Both the position numbers and the translations under genes were made by a program. Positions 52,066 to 62,412 of a DNA stretch of 64,000 bases are shown one piece after another. The stretch is from the NCBI RefSeq assembly GCF_028657945.1, contig NZ_CP059693.1, positions 2,852,001-2,916,000 of the forward strand, in the 5' to 3' direction. This stretch comes from Thalassomonas haliotis. Lineage in GTDB: Bacteria > Pseudomonadota > Gammaproteobacteria > Enterobacterales > Alteromonadaceae. The notes under the pieces are model-generated. The model had not been told where the DNA came from. It worked only from the letters and a program-made list of their open reading frames with translations, and ran no database searches. How positions within the stretch are numbered: position 1 is the stretch's first letter; every line of letters begins with the position of its first letter.

Positions 52066-55000
52066 GTGATCTACCTTTATCCTGCCAACAAGATGGAAAA
52101 TCTGTTGGTCTTGCTAGATAAAATTCAACAGATATCCCCGCTGGCGGTGTTCAGCCAGGAAATCATAGTCGTGCAAAACCCGGGCATGCAGCACTGGCTT
52201 AACCTTTCGCTGGCTAAACAGCGGGGTATCAGCATGAATATCCGTTATGTGCTGCCGGCGCAGTTTTTATGGAAATTAATGCGCTCGGTTGCCAGCGATG
52301 ATGAGGTGCCGGATCAGTCTCCCTATTCCCGGGAGGTGCTTACCTGGCGTATCTGTGCTTTGCTCGGTAGCGATAAAGTGGTCAACAACCCTGAGTTTGA
52401 CCAGCCCAGCCGCTACTGGCAAGGGGAAACATCTGCTGAAAGAGCATCCTTAAAACGTTACCAGCTGGCAACCCAGCTGGCGGATCTCTACGAGCAATAT
52501 CTTATTTTCCGGCCTCAGTGGATTGATGCCTGGCAGCGCCGGGAAAGCATTTTTCATGGTGAAGAGGATACCCGGGCGCAGTTAAGCGGCCTTGATGATA
52601 TTGAAAAATGGCAGGGTTTGTTATGGCAGTTGCTGATAGAAGAGTTGCCCTATAACCCGGTTACCTTGCTGCAGGATGCCATCGCCGGGCTCAGTAAAAA
52701 GAAAGCCGAACTGCCCAAACGTATCGTTTTTTTCGGTATTAATGCCATGGCCCCGATGTGGCTGGATTTTATCAACGCCCTGAGTCAGCATATCGAGATA
52801 CATTTTTTCCATTTAAACCCGTGTTTTTCCTATTGGGGCGACATCCAGTCGGAAAAACAGGCGATGAAAGCCATCACCAGCTGGGTTGACGGCTGCGACG
52901 ATATCCGTTCAATTGTGGGCAATCCCTTGCTGGCAAGCCTTGGCCAGCAAGGGCGGGAATTTATGGCCTTGCTGCATAATTACTCCCTGGTTAATATTGA
53001 TGTCTTCGAACATGCCGGTAATACAGACAGCGAACAGTTTCCAGAGTCCGTGCTGGCACAGCTGCAAAATGATATTTTAACCTTGACGGATGCGCGCCAG
53101 GCGCCGAAAAAAGCAAAAGATGATTCATTAATCATCACCAGTTGTCACAGTGCGTTGCGGGAAGTGCAGGGGCTGCATGACTGGTTATTGCACCAGTTTA
53201 ATGCTGACAGCGAACTGACTCCCAAAGATATTCTGGTGATGTGTCCGCAAATCGAGAGTTATGCCCCTTATGTTAATGCGGTCTTTACCCGGGGCTGGCA
53301 GGACATAGATGATAAAATTCCGCCACTGCCTTGTTCTATTGCCGACAGGAGCAGTAAAGATGCCGAGCCGCTGATCGCTGCGTTTATCGACTTGCTGAAT
53401 CTGCCCGACAGTCGTTTTCAGGTCTCAAGCTTGCTTTCCCTGTTAAGGCTGCCGGCGATGCAGCAAAAGTTTTCCCTGAGTTTCGAGGATATTGATAAAA
53501 TTACCCTCTGGGTGGAGCAGGCGGCCATTCACTGGGGATTGGATCGGCAGCATAAAGCCAGTGTTTTGGGGCTTGAGCAAGGCAATAACAGTTTCACCTG
53601 GCAGCAGGGGCTGAGCCGGCTGATGACGGGCTTTGCCTACGGCGACAGCGAAGTTATCCACCAGGAGAGCTTATTGTTGCCTGTGGTGGAAGGAGGCGAC
53701 GGCCGCTTGCTGGGTCAGCTGATGCTGATTATCGAACAGCTGCAGAGCTTCTCCCATAGCTTAAGCACGCCAAGAGCTGCCGGAGACTGGCAAAGTTATT
53801 TACAGCAAATGTTGGAGCAGCTTTTTGTGCTTTCCGGCGATCATAACTTCGAGTTGATCTATCATGGGATAGAATCCCTGGTGGAGTATTGCAGCCATGC
53901 CTTATATCGCCAGGACATTACTTTAAGCGTGGTCCGGGATTTTCTCAACAGCCATTTCAGCATGCCGGATCCCGGGCGTCAGTTTATGGTGGGTCAGGTG
54001 ACGTTTTGCTCTATGATCCCCATGCGCAGTATTCCCTTTAAGATCATTGCCGTACTGGGACTCAATGATGGCGAATTTCCCCGCCAGCGTCAGCCGCTGG
54101 GTTTTGATCTGCTGGCGATGACGGCGGCAAAACCTGGCGACAGATCGCGCCGGGGGGATGACAGGTATTTGTTCCTTGAAGCCATTATTTCCGCGCGTCA
54201 GGCGCTTTACCTGAGTTATCAGGGGCGCAATATCAAAACCAATGCCCCCAGGGAAGCCTCCCTGGTGCTTAAAGAGTTGATTGAATACCTGGAGTTGGGA
54301 TATGGCTGGCAAGTCAATGAGTCAGGGGGCGATATCAGGCAGTTGCCGATGCAGCCCTTTAGTCCGGATAATTATCTCGGCAGCTACCCGGGCTTTGATG
54401 AAAAGTGGCTGAAATTGGGCAGCTGCGTTGATACCGGGCAGGAAAATAGCTCTGAACCCTTATTGATCCCACAAACAACAGCAGTTGTGGACGGGCAGGG
54501 CTTGCCCGGTAATGTTGAAGAGAAACCGGCACAACTTAATGTCGGCGAGCTGATTGCTTTTTATCAGCACCCGGTCAGGCAATTTGCCCGCCATCAGCTC
54601 AACCTTTATTTTGAGCAAATCAGTATTGAGCTGGAAGACGCCGAACCTTTTACCGCGGATCGGCTGCAAAGTTACCAGCTCAGGGAGCAGCTGCTTGACT
54701 GTTACCTGATGGCGGGGGATGACGGACAAGAGCAGAGCGGGCAAGCCCAGGCCGACACCGACAGCCAAGTGCAGCAGGTGTTGAGCGCGGCACGTCTGGG
54801 GGGCAAGTTTCCCGATTTGCCGACAACCCGTGAGCTGTTTGAAAAATGGCGCGATGACAGTGAACAATTTTCCCGGGTGATCCTCGCTCAAGGGGGAGCT
54901 AACCCCAAGCCGGTTTTTTGTCAGTTGAACTTTTCTCTGGCAGACGGTACCGGCATAAGTATAAACTGCCAGTTACCGGTGCAGGGCCGGCAACTGGCGT

Positions 55001-55509
55001 TTTATCGCAGCAGCAGCGCCAAGGCAAAAGATTTTTTTACCTTGTATCTGCATCAGTTAATGCTTCAGGTTTGGCAAAACCAGCTTGCCGGCGAGCAGAT
55101 CGCCATACAAGAGCATGAGCAGGTGTTATTAACGCAAGTCGAAGCCAGCTGCGGTTTTTATTTCGATACCAAAAGCCAGAAAGTCAGCCAGTACAGGTTT
55201 AAGGCAATCCCTGAGCCGCAAAAACAGCTGGAACAGCTGTTGAGTACTTTCTTTTCGGGGCAAAGCCAGGCGCTGTTAGTCAATGGTGATTTGGCGGAGC
55301 ATTACTTTAAAGTGACCGGCCGGGGCAAACGTTTTAGCCAGCAAGATTTTGAAAAGTATTGGAGTGATGATAATGCCATACGGCCGATGTCAGCAGATCC
55401 CTATATGCATTATTTCTGGCCGGCATGCCCAAATTTGAGTGAACATTTGTCTACGATAGAGGCCCTTTATCAGCCCATGTACCAGGTGCTTGAAAAGGTG
55501 AAGTTATGA
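52066..55509 (+). CDS. recC: RecBCD subunit RecC
   Basis: Chi-recognition subunit of the RecBCD helicase-nuclease. 1,147 residues (E. coli 1,122). Start GTG 52066 gives MIYLYPANKMENLLVLL, aligned with the usual RecC N-terminus; the ribosome site is weak. Seen: VVQNPGMQHWLNLSLAKQRGISMNI, RSIPFKIIAVLGLNDGEFPRQR, GDRSRRGDDRYLFLEAI and ALYLSYQGR, all RecC landmarks. The helicase motifs are degenerate as expected. Stop overlaps the recB start in ATGA. Confidence 0.97.
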   Translation: MIYLYPANKMENLLVLLDKIQQISPLAVFSQEIIVVQNPGMQHWLNLSLAKQRGISMNIRYVLPAQFLWKLMRSVASDDEVPDQSPYSREVLTWRICALLGSDKVVNNPEFDQPSRYWQGETSAERASLKRYQLATQLADLYEQYLIFRPQWIDAWQRRESIFHGEEDTRAQLSGLDDIEKWQGLLWQLLIEELPYNPVTLLQDAIAGLSKKKAELPKRIVFFGINAMAPMWLDFINALSQHIEIHFFHLNPCFSYWGDIQSEKQAMKAITSWVDGCDDIRSIVGNPLLASLGQQGREFMALLHNYSLVNIDVFEHAGNTDSEQFPESVLAQLQNDILTLTDARQAPKKAKDDSLIITSCHSALREVQGLHDWLLHQFNADSELTPKDILVMCPQIESYAPYVNAVFTRGWQDIDDKIPPLPCSIADRSSKDAEPLIAAFIDLLNLPDSRFQVSSLLSLLRLPAMQQKFSLSFEDIDKITLWVEQAAIHWGLDRQHKASVLGLEQGNNSFTWQQGLSRLMTGFAYGDSEVIHQESLLLPVVEGGDGRLLGQLMLIIEQLQSFSHSLSTPRAAGDWQSYLQQMLEQLFVLSGDHNFELIYHGIESLVEYCSHALYRQDITLSVVRDFLNSHFSMPDPGRQFMVGQVTFCSMIPMRSIPFKIIAVLGLNDGEFPRQRQPLGFDLLAMTAAKPGDRSRRGDDRYLFLEAIISARQALYLSYQGRNIKTNAPREASLVLKELIEYLELGYGWQVNESGGDIRQLPMQPFSPDNYLGSYPGFDEKWLKLGSCVDTGQENSSEPLLIPQTTAVVDGQGLPGNVEEKPAQLNVGELIAFYQHPVRQFARHQLNLYFEQISIELEDAEPFTADRLQSYQLREQLLDCYLMAGDDGQEQSGQAQADTDSQVQQVLSAARLGGKFPDLPTTRELFEKWRDDSEQFSRVILAQGGANPKPVFCQLNFSLADGTGISINCQLPVQGRQLAFYRSSSAKAKDFFTLYLHQLMLQVWQNQLAGEQIAIQEHEQVLLTQVEASCGFYFDTKSQKVSQYRFKAIPEPQKQLEQLLSTFFSGQSQALLVNGDLAEHYFKVTGRGKRFSQQDFEKYWSDDNAIRPMSADPYMHYFWPACPNLSEHLSTIEALYQPMYQVLEKVKL

Positions 55510-58500
55510 ATTTTGTTGCGCAAAATCTGGTGGCTCATGAAATTCCCTTGCAAGGCAAACATTTAATTGAGGCCAGTGCGGGAACCGGCAAAACCTTTAA
55601 TATCACCCGTTTGTATTTGCGTTTGTTATTAGAGCAAAAATTACCGGTTGAGCAAATCCTGGTGATGACCTTTACCAAGGATGCCACCGAAGAATTACGC
55701 GGGCGTATCGGCGCTTTTATCCGCACAGCTATTAACGACTGGCCGCAGCTGGTGGACCAAGACCCCTATTTTTCCGCTTTAGCTGCAAATATCAGCGAAG
55801 AAGAAGCCCGTTTTTTGCTGAAAAAAGCCCTGTTATTTCTCGATGAAGCGGCGATTTTTACCATACATGGCTTTTGTAAACGGGTGTTGAGCCAGCATGC
55901 CTTTACCAGCGGCATGTCTTTTAACAGCCAGATGGAAACCAGCGATCAGGAGCTGCTGCTCGAAGCCTGCCGCGACTGGTACCGGGTGCTGGCACAGCAA
56001 AGCCCCGACCAGTTTGAGCAGCTTGCCGCCTTTTGGGGAGATCCGCTGACATTCCTGAGTCACTTTTCCAAGGCCATTCATCAGGTGGCGCTATCGGCAG
56101 AGTTGGAAACCACCAGCGCACAGGCCTTGATTCAGGCTTTTCAAGCCAAGGCGCAACAGGCTCTGACCACCCTTGAACATCATGAACAAGTATTGAGTGT
56201 ATATCTGATCGAAGTTAAAACCGGGCAGGAAAAAGAAAAACGCCAGCAGGAGTTTTCCGCGTTAAAGGCCTGGTTAGCCGCTATTGTCGAGGATATTGAT
56301 GCTTTTAAGGAGAAAATGCCCGACGCCTTTATCGATGGCCGCCGTTTCTCCCGTGGCAAGCACAAGCAGGAGCTGGTGGAGATCTTTGCCCCGGTAAACG
56401 AAGTGAAGACTGCGGTGAAAAGCTTGCAGCAAGACCTGGATAAGGCGGAGGCTTATTTGGTGGTTAAGCAGGGACTGGATTATATCAGCGAGCAGTTGGT
56501 GAAGAAAAAACAGCTGCAGAATATGCTCAGCTTTGATGATCTGATCAGCGGGCTAAAGCGCTGTTTGACGGATGAAAGCAACAATCAGCTGGCGGAAATC
56601 TTGTTTGCGCAATTTCCTGTGGCGCTGGTGGATGAATTCCAGGATACAGATCCGCTGCAGTTTGCTATTTTAAAAGCCATTTATTTTCAGCAGTCCCAGG
56701 CTGTGCTCTTTATGATCGGCGACCCGAAACAGGCTATTTACGGTTTTCGCGGCGGCGATATTTTCACTTACTTGACTGCCCGGAAAATGTGCGACTTTCA
56801 GTGGCTGATGGATACCAACTGGCGCTCTAGCCCGGAAATGATCCAGGGCTATAACCGTTTGTTTTACGGCAATGATCTCCAGGGAGAGCCGCTGCCTGTG
56901 TTTGGTTACGGCATTCCTTATATTCCGGTGAAGCCTTCACCTGTGGCAGCAGATAAATCCTCGCTGGCCGAAGACGAGCACGCCTTGCAGTTTGTTCATT
57001 TTGACGTTAGCGATGAAAATAACAACGGCCAGGAGAAGGCAAAATCCTCGGCTAAAGCCAAGGTCAAGCAGGATTTCAGGCCGGTGATGGCCAACTGGTG
57101 CGCCGGTGAAATTGCCCGGCTGCTTTTAGCGGAGCAAGGTGAGAGTCCTTTGGCGGCCCGGGATATTGCTATTTTAGTGCGTGACGGCACTGAAGCCAGG
57201 GCCATTAAGCAGGCGTTAGAAGACCTGGGACTGGCTTCGGTGTTTTTGAGCAACAAAGCGAACCTGCTGCACAGTGAGCAGACTGAGCAGTTGTTGCTGT
57301 TGCTTAAAGGCATTTTACATGTGGAAAATGAACGCCTTTATACCGCGGCCCTTGCCTGCGGCCTGCTGGGCTATACCCCGGCAAAGCTGTATCGGTTGCA
57401 GCAAGATGAACTGGGCTGGCAGGAGTTGAAATTTCAGTTTTTTGCCTTAAGGCAGGAATGGCTGCATAAAGGTTTTATCACTATGGCGTTAAAGCTGATG
57501 CATGAGCATTTTGTTATCGACGCCCGGGAGCAGGACAGGGCGCTGACCAACTTATTACATCTGTTTGAAATATTGCAGTCTGCCAGCGGGCGCCACCGCC
57601 AGCCCCAGGAGTTGGTCTATTATCTGGAGCAGGAAATGTTAAAGGATAATCCTGAGTCGGAAACGGAATTAAGACTGGAAAGCGATGCCAACCTGATCAA
57701 AATTGTTACCCAGCATGGCTCAAAAGGACTGGAATACCCTGTAGTCTTTATTCCTTTTGCCAGCCGCCATAAAGATCCGCTGCGTTTTGGTAACCGTAAC
57801 GTGACTTTGGTTGAATACCATGACGGACACGGACAGCTAAAATTAAGTTTAGACGGCACGCTTGAAGCCAGGCAGGCAATGGCGGATGAGGCTTATGCCG
57901 AGTCTATCCGCTTATTATATGTTGCCGTGACCCGGGCAGAGCAGCGCTGTTATATTTTAACCGCCGAATTTGAGCAATATTATAACTCGCCGCTGGGCAA
58001 AACATTAAAGTGGCAAAAAGATCAGGATATCCTGGTCAGCTTGCAGCAACTGGCCAATGAAAACCCCGGTGTGATCGGCGTTAAACAGCTTGTTGAACCG
58101 CCAGCAGAAAAGCCCCTGGAGCAAGATGCAGGCACTGTGTCGGATATCAAGCCCGCCGCTTTTGACGGCAAGATTGAAAGGGACTGGTGGCTGAGCTCAT
58201 TTTCCGCCTTAAGCCGGAACCTGCGCCATGGCGGGGTCTCGACCCCGGACCGGGACGGTGAAACAGCTGCCCAGGCGCCGACTTCTGCCGAGCTGCTCGA
58301 CAGTGCGCTATTGCGTTTTAACCTGGCAAAAGGGGCGCATACCGGTAACTTGCTGCATGATATTTTTGAGCAGCTGGACTTTAACCAGCCAAACTGGCAA
58401 GAGGCGATGAAATGGCCGCTGGTGAAATACGGCGAATTAACCCCGGGTTATGACGAGCAGGATTTGACCGCCTGGCTTAAACAGGTTTTACTGGCACCTC

Positions 58501-59174
58501 TGGCGCAAAGTGACGGTGTCGGGCCTGAAGGGCATGAACTTAAGGCGGACTATTGCCTGGCGGATATTTCGCAGGAACAAACGTTACGGGAGAGTGAGTT
58601 TTATTTTCCCATGTCTCGCGCCAGGGTCGCTGCTTTGGCGAAATTATTAACCCGACACCGCCAGCGTTCAGCGGATGTTTTGACAACAGCACAGGAGCAA
58701 GAAAGTTTTAAACCGCGGGCTGCAAAAGCGGTCAGTTTACCTGCATATCAGCAACTAAAGGGCATGATGCACGGTTTTATTGATCTTATTTTCGAGCATC
58801 AGGGAAAATATTACCTGTGCGATTATAAATCCACTCATTTAGGCAAGAGCTTTAACGCCTATAAACCGCCGGGATTGCTGGCCAATATTCAGGACAATTA
58901 TTATGACCTGCAGTATTTGATTTATGCCCTGGCCCTGCATCGACATTTGGCCTATGCCCTGGAAGATTACGATCCCGGGCTGCATTTTGGCGGTATTTAT
59001 TATTTTTATGTGCGCGGCATGACCAATGATCCCAAACATAGCGGCTGTGGTGTTTATTACCGCGAGCTTTGTTCTCAAGAGCTGACTGAACTCGATGCTA
59101 TTTTTTCCGGTAATTACAGCCCGGCTGCTAAAGATAGTCAGGATAATAGCAAAGGGGAGCGAGAGCATGTTTGA
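55506..59174 (+). CDS. recB: RecBCD subunit RecB
   Basis: 3'-5' SF1 helicase and nuclease subunit, 1,222 residues. Walker A EASAGTGKTFNITRLY near the start, FTKDATEELRGRI, Walker B ALVDEFQDTDPLQF, IGDPKQAIYGFRGGD, TQHGSKGLEYPVVFIPF, RLLYVAVTRAEQRC and the C-terminal RecB nuclease with GFIDLIFEHQGKYYLCDYKST (catalytic Asp/Lys). Translationally coupled to recC and overlapping recD by 8 nt. Confidence 0.98.
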   Translation: MNFVAQNLVAHEIPLQGKHLIEASAGTGKTFNITRLYLRLLLEQKLPVEQILVMTFTKDATEELRGRIGAFIRTAINDWPQLVDQDPYFSALAANISEEEARFLLKKALLFLDEAAIFTIHGFCKRVLSQHAFTSGMSFNSQMETSDQELLLEACRDWYRVLAQQSPDQFEQLAAFWGDPLTFLSHFSKAIHQVALSAELETTSAQALIQAFQAKAQQALTTLEHHEQVLSVYLIEVKTGQEKEKRQQEFSALKAWLAAIVEDIDAFKEKMPDAFIDGRRFSRGKHKQELVEIFAPVNEVKTAVKSLQQDLDKAEAYLVVKQGLDYISEQLVKKKQLQNMLSFDDLISGLKRCLTDESNNQLAEILFAQFPVALVDEFQDTDPLQFAILKAIYFQQSQAVLFMIGDPKQAIYGFRGGDIFTYLTARKMCDFQWLMDTNWRSSPEMIQGYNRLFYGNDLQGEPLPVFGYGIPYIPVKPSPVAADKSSLAEDEHALQFVHFDVSDENNNGQEKAKSSAKAKVKQDFRPVMANWCAGEIARLLLAEQGESPLAARDIAILVRDGTEARAIKQALEDLGLASVFLSNKANLLHSEQTEQLLLLLKGILHVENERLYTAALACGLLGYTPAKLYRLQQDELGWQELKFQFFALRQEWLHKGFITMALKLMHEHFVIDAREQDRALTNLLHLFEILQSASGRHRQPQELVYYLEQEMLKDNPESETELRLESDANLIKIVTQHGSKGLEYPVVFIPFASRHKDPLRFGNRNVTLVEYHDGHGQLKLSLDGTLEARQAMADEAYAESIRLLYVAVTRAEQRCYILTAEFEQYYNSPLGKTLKWQKDQDILVSLQQLANENPGVIGVKQLVEPPAEKPLEQDAGTVSDIKPAAFDGKIERDWWLSSFSALSRNLRHGGVSTPDRDGETAAQAPTSAELLDSALLRFNLAKGAHTGNLLHDIFEQLDFNQPNWQEAMKWPLVKYGELTPGYDEQDLTAWLKQVLLAPLAQSDGVGPEGHELKADYCLADISQEQTLRESEFYFPMSRARVAALAKLLTRHRQRSADVLTTAQEQESFKPRAAKAVSLPAYQQLKGMMHGFIDLIFEHQGKYYLCDYKSTHLGKSFNAYKPPGLLANIQDNYYDLQYLIYALALHRHLAYALEDYDPGLHFGGIYYFYVRGMTNDPKHSGCGVYYRELCSQELTELDAIFSGNYSPAAKDSQDNSKGEREHV

Positions 59175-61113
59175 TAATGGCGCGGTGAATGCTGGTGTTG
59201 ATAACAACAGTGAAAGCAAGCTTAATAAACCCCTTTATGCTTCCTTTGCCCGGGCGCAGGTTCAACTTGCCGCCCTGGAGCCGATAGATTATTTTTTTGC
59301 TCAAGAGCTTTGCCAGCGCCTGGGTTTTGATCCCCAGTTGTTTCATTTGTTGCTGGCGTTAAGTGAAAGTTTACGTAACGGCCACAGCTGCTTGCCGCTG
59401 GAGAGTATCGCCGGGCAGAGTTTTGGTTTTGCCAGCGATGACGAAGGCCTGGTGAGCCATCACGGATTTATTTTTGATGAACTAAAAAACCTGGATAAGC
59501 TGTTAACTGAGCTGGCATTGGCGCCAGAGCAGCACCAGGCAATTGTCTATCACAGGCAAAAACTTTACCTCAGGCGCTATTTTACTTTCGAAGTCGAACT
59601 GAGACAGTTTATCCGCGATAAAGCTGGCGGGAGCTTTGCTCCTTTTGAGACAGATGACATCAAAACCTGCCTGGAAACATTATTTCCGGTAAGCGTCACA
59701 AATAAAGGGGCCGGGGAAATAGACTGGCAGCATATTGCCGTCGCCAATGCCGTCAATAAAGGTTTTAGTGTCATTGCCGGCGGTCCAGGTACCGGCAAAA
59801 CTTATACCGTGACTAAATTGCTGGCGGCGCTGATCATGCTGGAGCAGGCACGCTCACCGCAAAAGCAGTTAACCATAGCCTTAGTGGCACCTACCGGCAA
59901 GGCGGCTCAGCGCTTGTCCGAGTCTATTGTCAAGGCGGTGAAAGGTTTTCGCGGTTTGATCCCCGATAAGGTGTTGGCGGCAATTCCAGAGCAGGCCTTA
60001 ACCGTGCACCGCTTGCTCGGGGTGATCCCGAACCAGGTGAATTTTCGCCACCACAGGGATAATTTGCTGCAGGCGGATCTTGTGCTTATTGATGAAGTTT
60101 CTATGGTGGATCTGGCGTTAATGACCCGGGTCTTTCGGGCACTGCCAGAGCACAGTAAAGTGATTTTGCTTGGCGATGCCGATCAATTACCCTCGGTAGC
60201 CGCCGGCAGTGTGCTTAATGATGTCGCCCCCAGGCCCCATCCGGGATTTTCGCCGCAGAACCTGGCGTATCTTGAACAGGTGACAGCTTGTCGTCAGCTG
60301 CCCGAGGTTAAAAGCAAAGCTGGCCATCAGGCGGCTGATCATATTACCTACCTGGTGAAAAGCCGACGTTTTGACGGCCAGGGGGGCATAGGACGTCTGG
60401 CAGCTGCAGTGATCGCCGGGCGCAGCAGTGAAAGCTGGCAGCTACTGACCCGGGCACAGGATGAGGGGGATGAGCAACTGAAGCTGTTACCCGGCGAGCT
60501 GTTATCCTGGCTACCTCAGCTGGTGCAGCAATACTACTTGCCGCTTTTTCATTGCAATGAGGTAGATGAGGCCTTTTCACTGCTTGGCCGCTTTCGGATT
60601 TTGTGTGCCATGCGCAAGGGAGAATGTGGCGTTGAAAACATTAACCAGGTGATTAAACAGTACCTGGCGGATAAGGGACTGGCCAATGCCTCCGGCCGTT
60701 TATACCATGGCATGCCGGTGATGATCAGTGAAAATGATTACCGTCTAGGCCTGTATAATGGCGATATCGGCATGATCTGGCGTAATGACAAGGGACATTT
60801 GATGGCGGTGTTTGAAGATGCCGAGCTCGGTTTTAAATGGCTGATGCCGTCAAGATTGCCCCAGTATGAAACGGTGTATGCCATGACCATACATAAAACC
60901 CAGGGCAGTGAATTTGATCATGTGGCGATGTTGTTGCCGGGGCAAACGGACAATAAACTGCTGAGCCGGGAATTATTATACACAGGCATTACCCGGGCCA
61001 AATCCAAATTGAGTATCGCCAGTAAAGCCAATGTCTGGAGTCATGGCGTGGAAGGCCGGGTACAAAGATATTCCGGTTTTAGCTTAGACACAGCGCCGAA
61101 TGAGCAGGTATAA
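59167..61113 (+). CDS. recD: RecBCD subunit RecD
   Basis: 5'-3' SF1 helicase subunit. The frame is open from 59095, but the ATG at 59167 has AGGGGAG upstream and gives MFDNGAVNAG..., 648 residues, close to E. coli RecD (608). Walker A GGPGTGKTYTVTKLL, APTGKAAQRLSE, LIDEVSMVDLALM, LLGDADQLPSVAAGSVL, and the UvrD C-terminal motif YAMTIHKTQGSEFDHVAM with LLYTGITRAK. Gene order recC-recB-recD without ptrA in between. Confidence 0.97.
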   Translation: MFDNGAVNAGVDNNSESKLNKPLYASFARAQVQLAALEPIDYFFAQELCQRLGFDPQLFHLLLALSESLRNGHSCLPLESIAGQSFGFASDDEGLVSHHGFIFDELKNLDKLLTELALAPEQHQAIVYHRQKLYLRRYFTFEVELRQFIRDKAGGSFAPFETDDIKTCLETLFPVSVTNKGAGEIDWQHIAVANAVNKGFSVIAGGPGTGKTYTVTKLLAALIMLEQARSPQKQLTIALVAPTGKAAQRLSESIVKAVKGFRGLIPDKVLAAIPEQALTVHRLLGVIPNQVNFRHHRDNLLQADLVLIDEVSMVDLALMTRVFRALPEHSKVILLGDADQLPSVAAGSVLNDVAPRPHPGFSPQNLAYLEQVTACRQLPEVKSKAGHQAADHITYLVKSRRFDGQGGIGRLAAAVIAGRSSESWQLLTRAQDEGDEQLKLLPGELLSWLPQLVQQYYLPLFHCNEVDEAFSLLGRFRILCAMRKGECGVENINQVIKQYLADKGLANASGRLYHGMPVMISENDYRLGLYNGDIGMIWRNDKGHLMAVFEDAELGFKWLMPSRLPQYETVYAMTIHKTQGSEFDHVAMLLPGQTDNKLLSRELLYTGITRAKSKLSIASKANVWSHGVEGRVQRYSGFSLDTAPNEQV

Positions 61114-61171
61114 GGTACTGGAAACCAGTGACCTGCAGAAACAAGATTATTTTTTTAAAGAAGTATAAAAC

Positions 61172-61810
61172 ATGAAATTAACTGAAATTGATAAAAGCCG
61201 TTACCGTCAGCACTTAAACCGGGTCATTATTGGCTTTATCGCCAGCTTGCTGGCCTTATCCTTGTTATTTGGTACGGCATTAATCGCCGCTTTTGGCCAA
61301 AGCGCAGAGCAAAAAAGCGGGCAAAATATTGTCGGGCAGAAGCTGCAAACCCTAAGCCCCCCGGAGCAGAGCATGGATAATGCTTCGGAAAAAACTGCGG
61401 ATATGACTACTGGCACTGACGACTCGGCACCTGAAGCTACCGGCAACTTCCGTTATAACCTGCTTGGGGTGATCCTGGCCCTGCTGGCCTGCGCCGCGCT
61501 GTTACACCAGTTAAAAAACAGCCGTTATTTCCACGAGATATATTATGTCTGGCAATTAAAGCAGTTGCAGAACCTGATTTACCGGCGCCTGAAAAAAATT
61601 GAACAGGCTGCCAATAACGGTGATATCGATGCCCTGGTGATATTGAGTTTTTATTATGCCGGTTTAAAACAAGTATACCTGCTCGATGATAATACCCTGA
61701 CTCTGGGGAAAGTCGAGCAGGATATCACCCGCTTGGAAACGCTTGCCTCTGCTCAGGGCATCAGCCTGGAGGCGCAGCAGTTTAGCGCCGACCTTATCAA
61801 AAAGTTTTAA
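61172..61810 (+). CDS. DUF3087-like membrane protein
   Basis: 212 residues. N-terminus MKLTEIDKSRYRQHLNRVIIGFI leads into a TM helix (about 20-43), a variable polar loop (50-90), a second TM helix (about 94-112) and a cytosolic helical part YYVWQLKQLQNLIYRRLKKIEQAA with DALVILSFYYAGLKQVYLLDDNTLT. This plan matches DUF3087 proteins of marine gammaproteobacteria. Function unknown. Confidence 0.75.
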   Translation: MKLTEIDKSRYRQHLNRVIIGFIASLLALSLLFGTALIAAFGQSAEQKSGQNIVGQKLQTLSPPEQSMDNASEKTADMTTGTDDSAPEATGNFRYNLLGVILALLACAALLHQLKNSRYFHEIYYVWQLKQLQNLIYRRLKKIEQAANNGDIDALVILSFYYAGLKQVYLLDDNTLTLGKVEQDITRLETLASAQGISLEAQQFSADLIKKF

Positions 61811-61948
61811 CCAGGCAGAGCTTATTAACCTTATCCCCTGAAAAACAGCCCCTTGTTCAATTGTGATTAACTTGACTTACATCAAGGCGCTATAAGTGCT
61901 ATTCACTACAATCTAATGACCATTACAATAGCAGAGCAAGTGAAAATG

Positions 61949-62332
61949 ATAGGTTATGTTACTTTAGGTACAAATAACTTAGACAAGGCTGTCACATTTT
62001 ATGATCAACTTTTAAGTAGCATAGGTGCCGGCCGTTTTATTGAAACTGAACTCTTTGTTGCCTGGGCAAAAAGCCCGGGTAATCCGGGGTTTACCATCAC
62101 CAAACCTTTTAACGGCGCCAGAGCTAGTGTCGGCAATGGCACTATGATAGCCTTTACCATGGACTCTCCCGAGCAGGTCGATGCTTTTTATCAAAAAGCG
62201 ATTGAGTTAGGAGCCACAGACGATGGCAGGCCGGGACCAAGGGGGGAAATGACGGGATTTTATGCCGGTTACTTCAGGGATTTGGACGGCAATAAGATTA
62301 ACGCTTTTTATTATCAGCCTCCCAAGGAGTGA
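61949..62332 (+). CDS. VOC-family (glyoxalase-like) protein
   Basis: The frame is open from an ATG at 61916; I use the ATG at 61949 because the family starts MIGYVTLGTNNLDKAVTFYDQLL, giving 128 residues. Vicinal-oxygen-chelate fold in one chain with two beta-alpha-beta-beta-beta modules; metal-site candidates are Glu near GRFIETELF and Glu/Asp in GYFRDLDGNKINAFYY. No reaction can be assigned. Confidence 0.85.
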   Translation: MGYVTLGTNNLDKAVTFYDQLLSSIGAGRFIETELFVAWAKSPGNPGFTITKPFNGARASVGNGTMIAFTMDSPEQVDAFYQKAIELGATDDGRPGPRGEMTGFYAGYFRDLDGNKINAFYYQPPKE

Positions 62333-62412
62333 CAGCCACAGTAATTAACTGGCCGGGACAGGTTGTTGCTCCCGGGCTAAAAGCCGGGGAGTCCTGTACC
62401 CCAGCCAAGGGG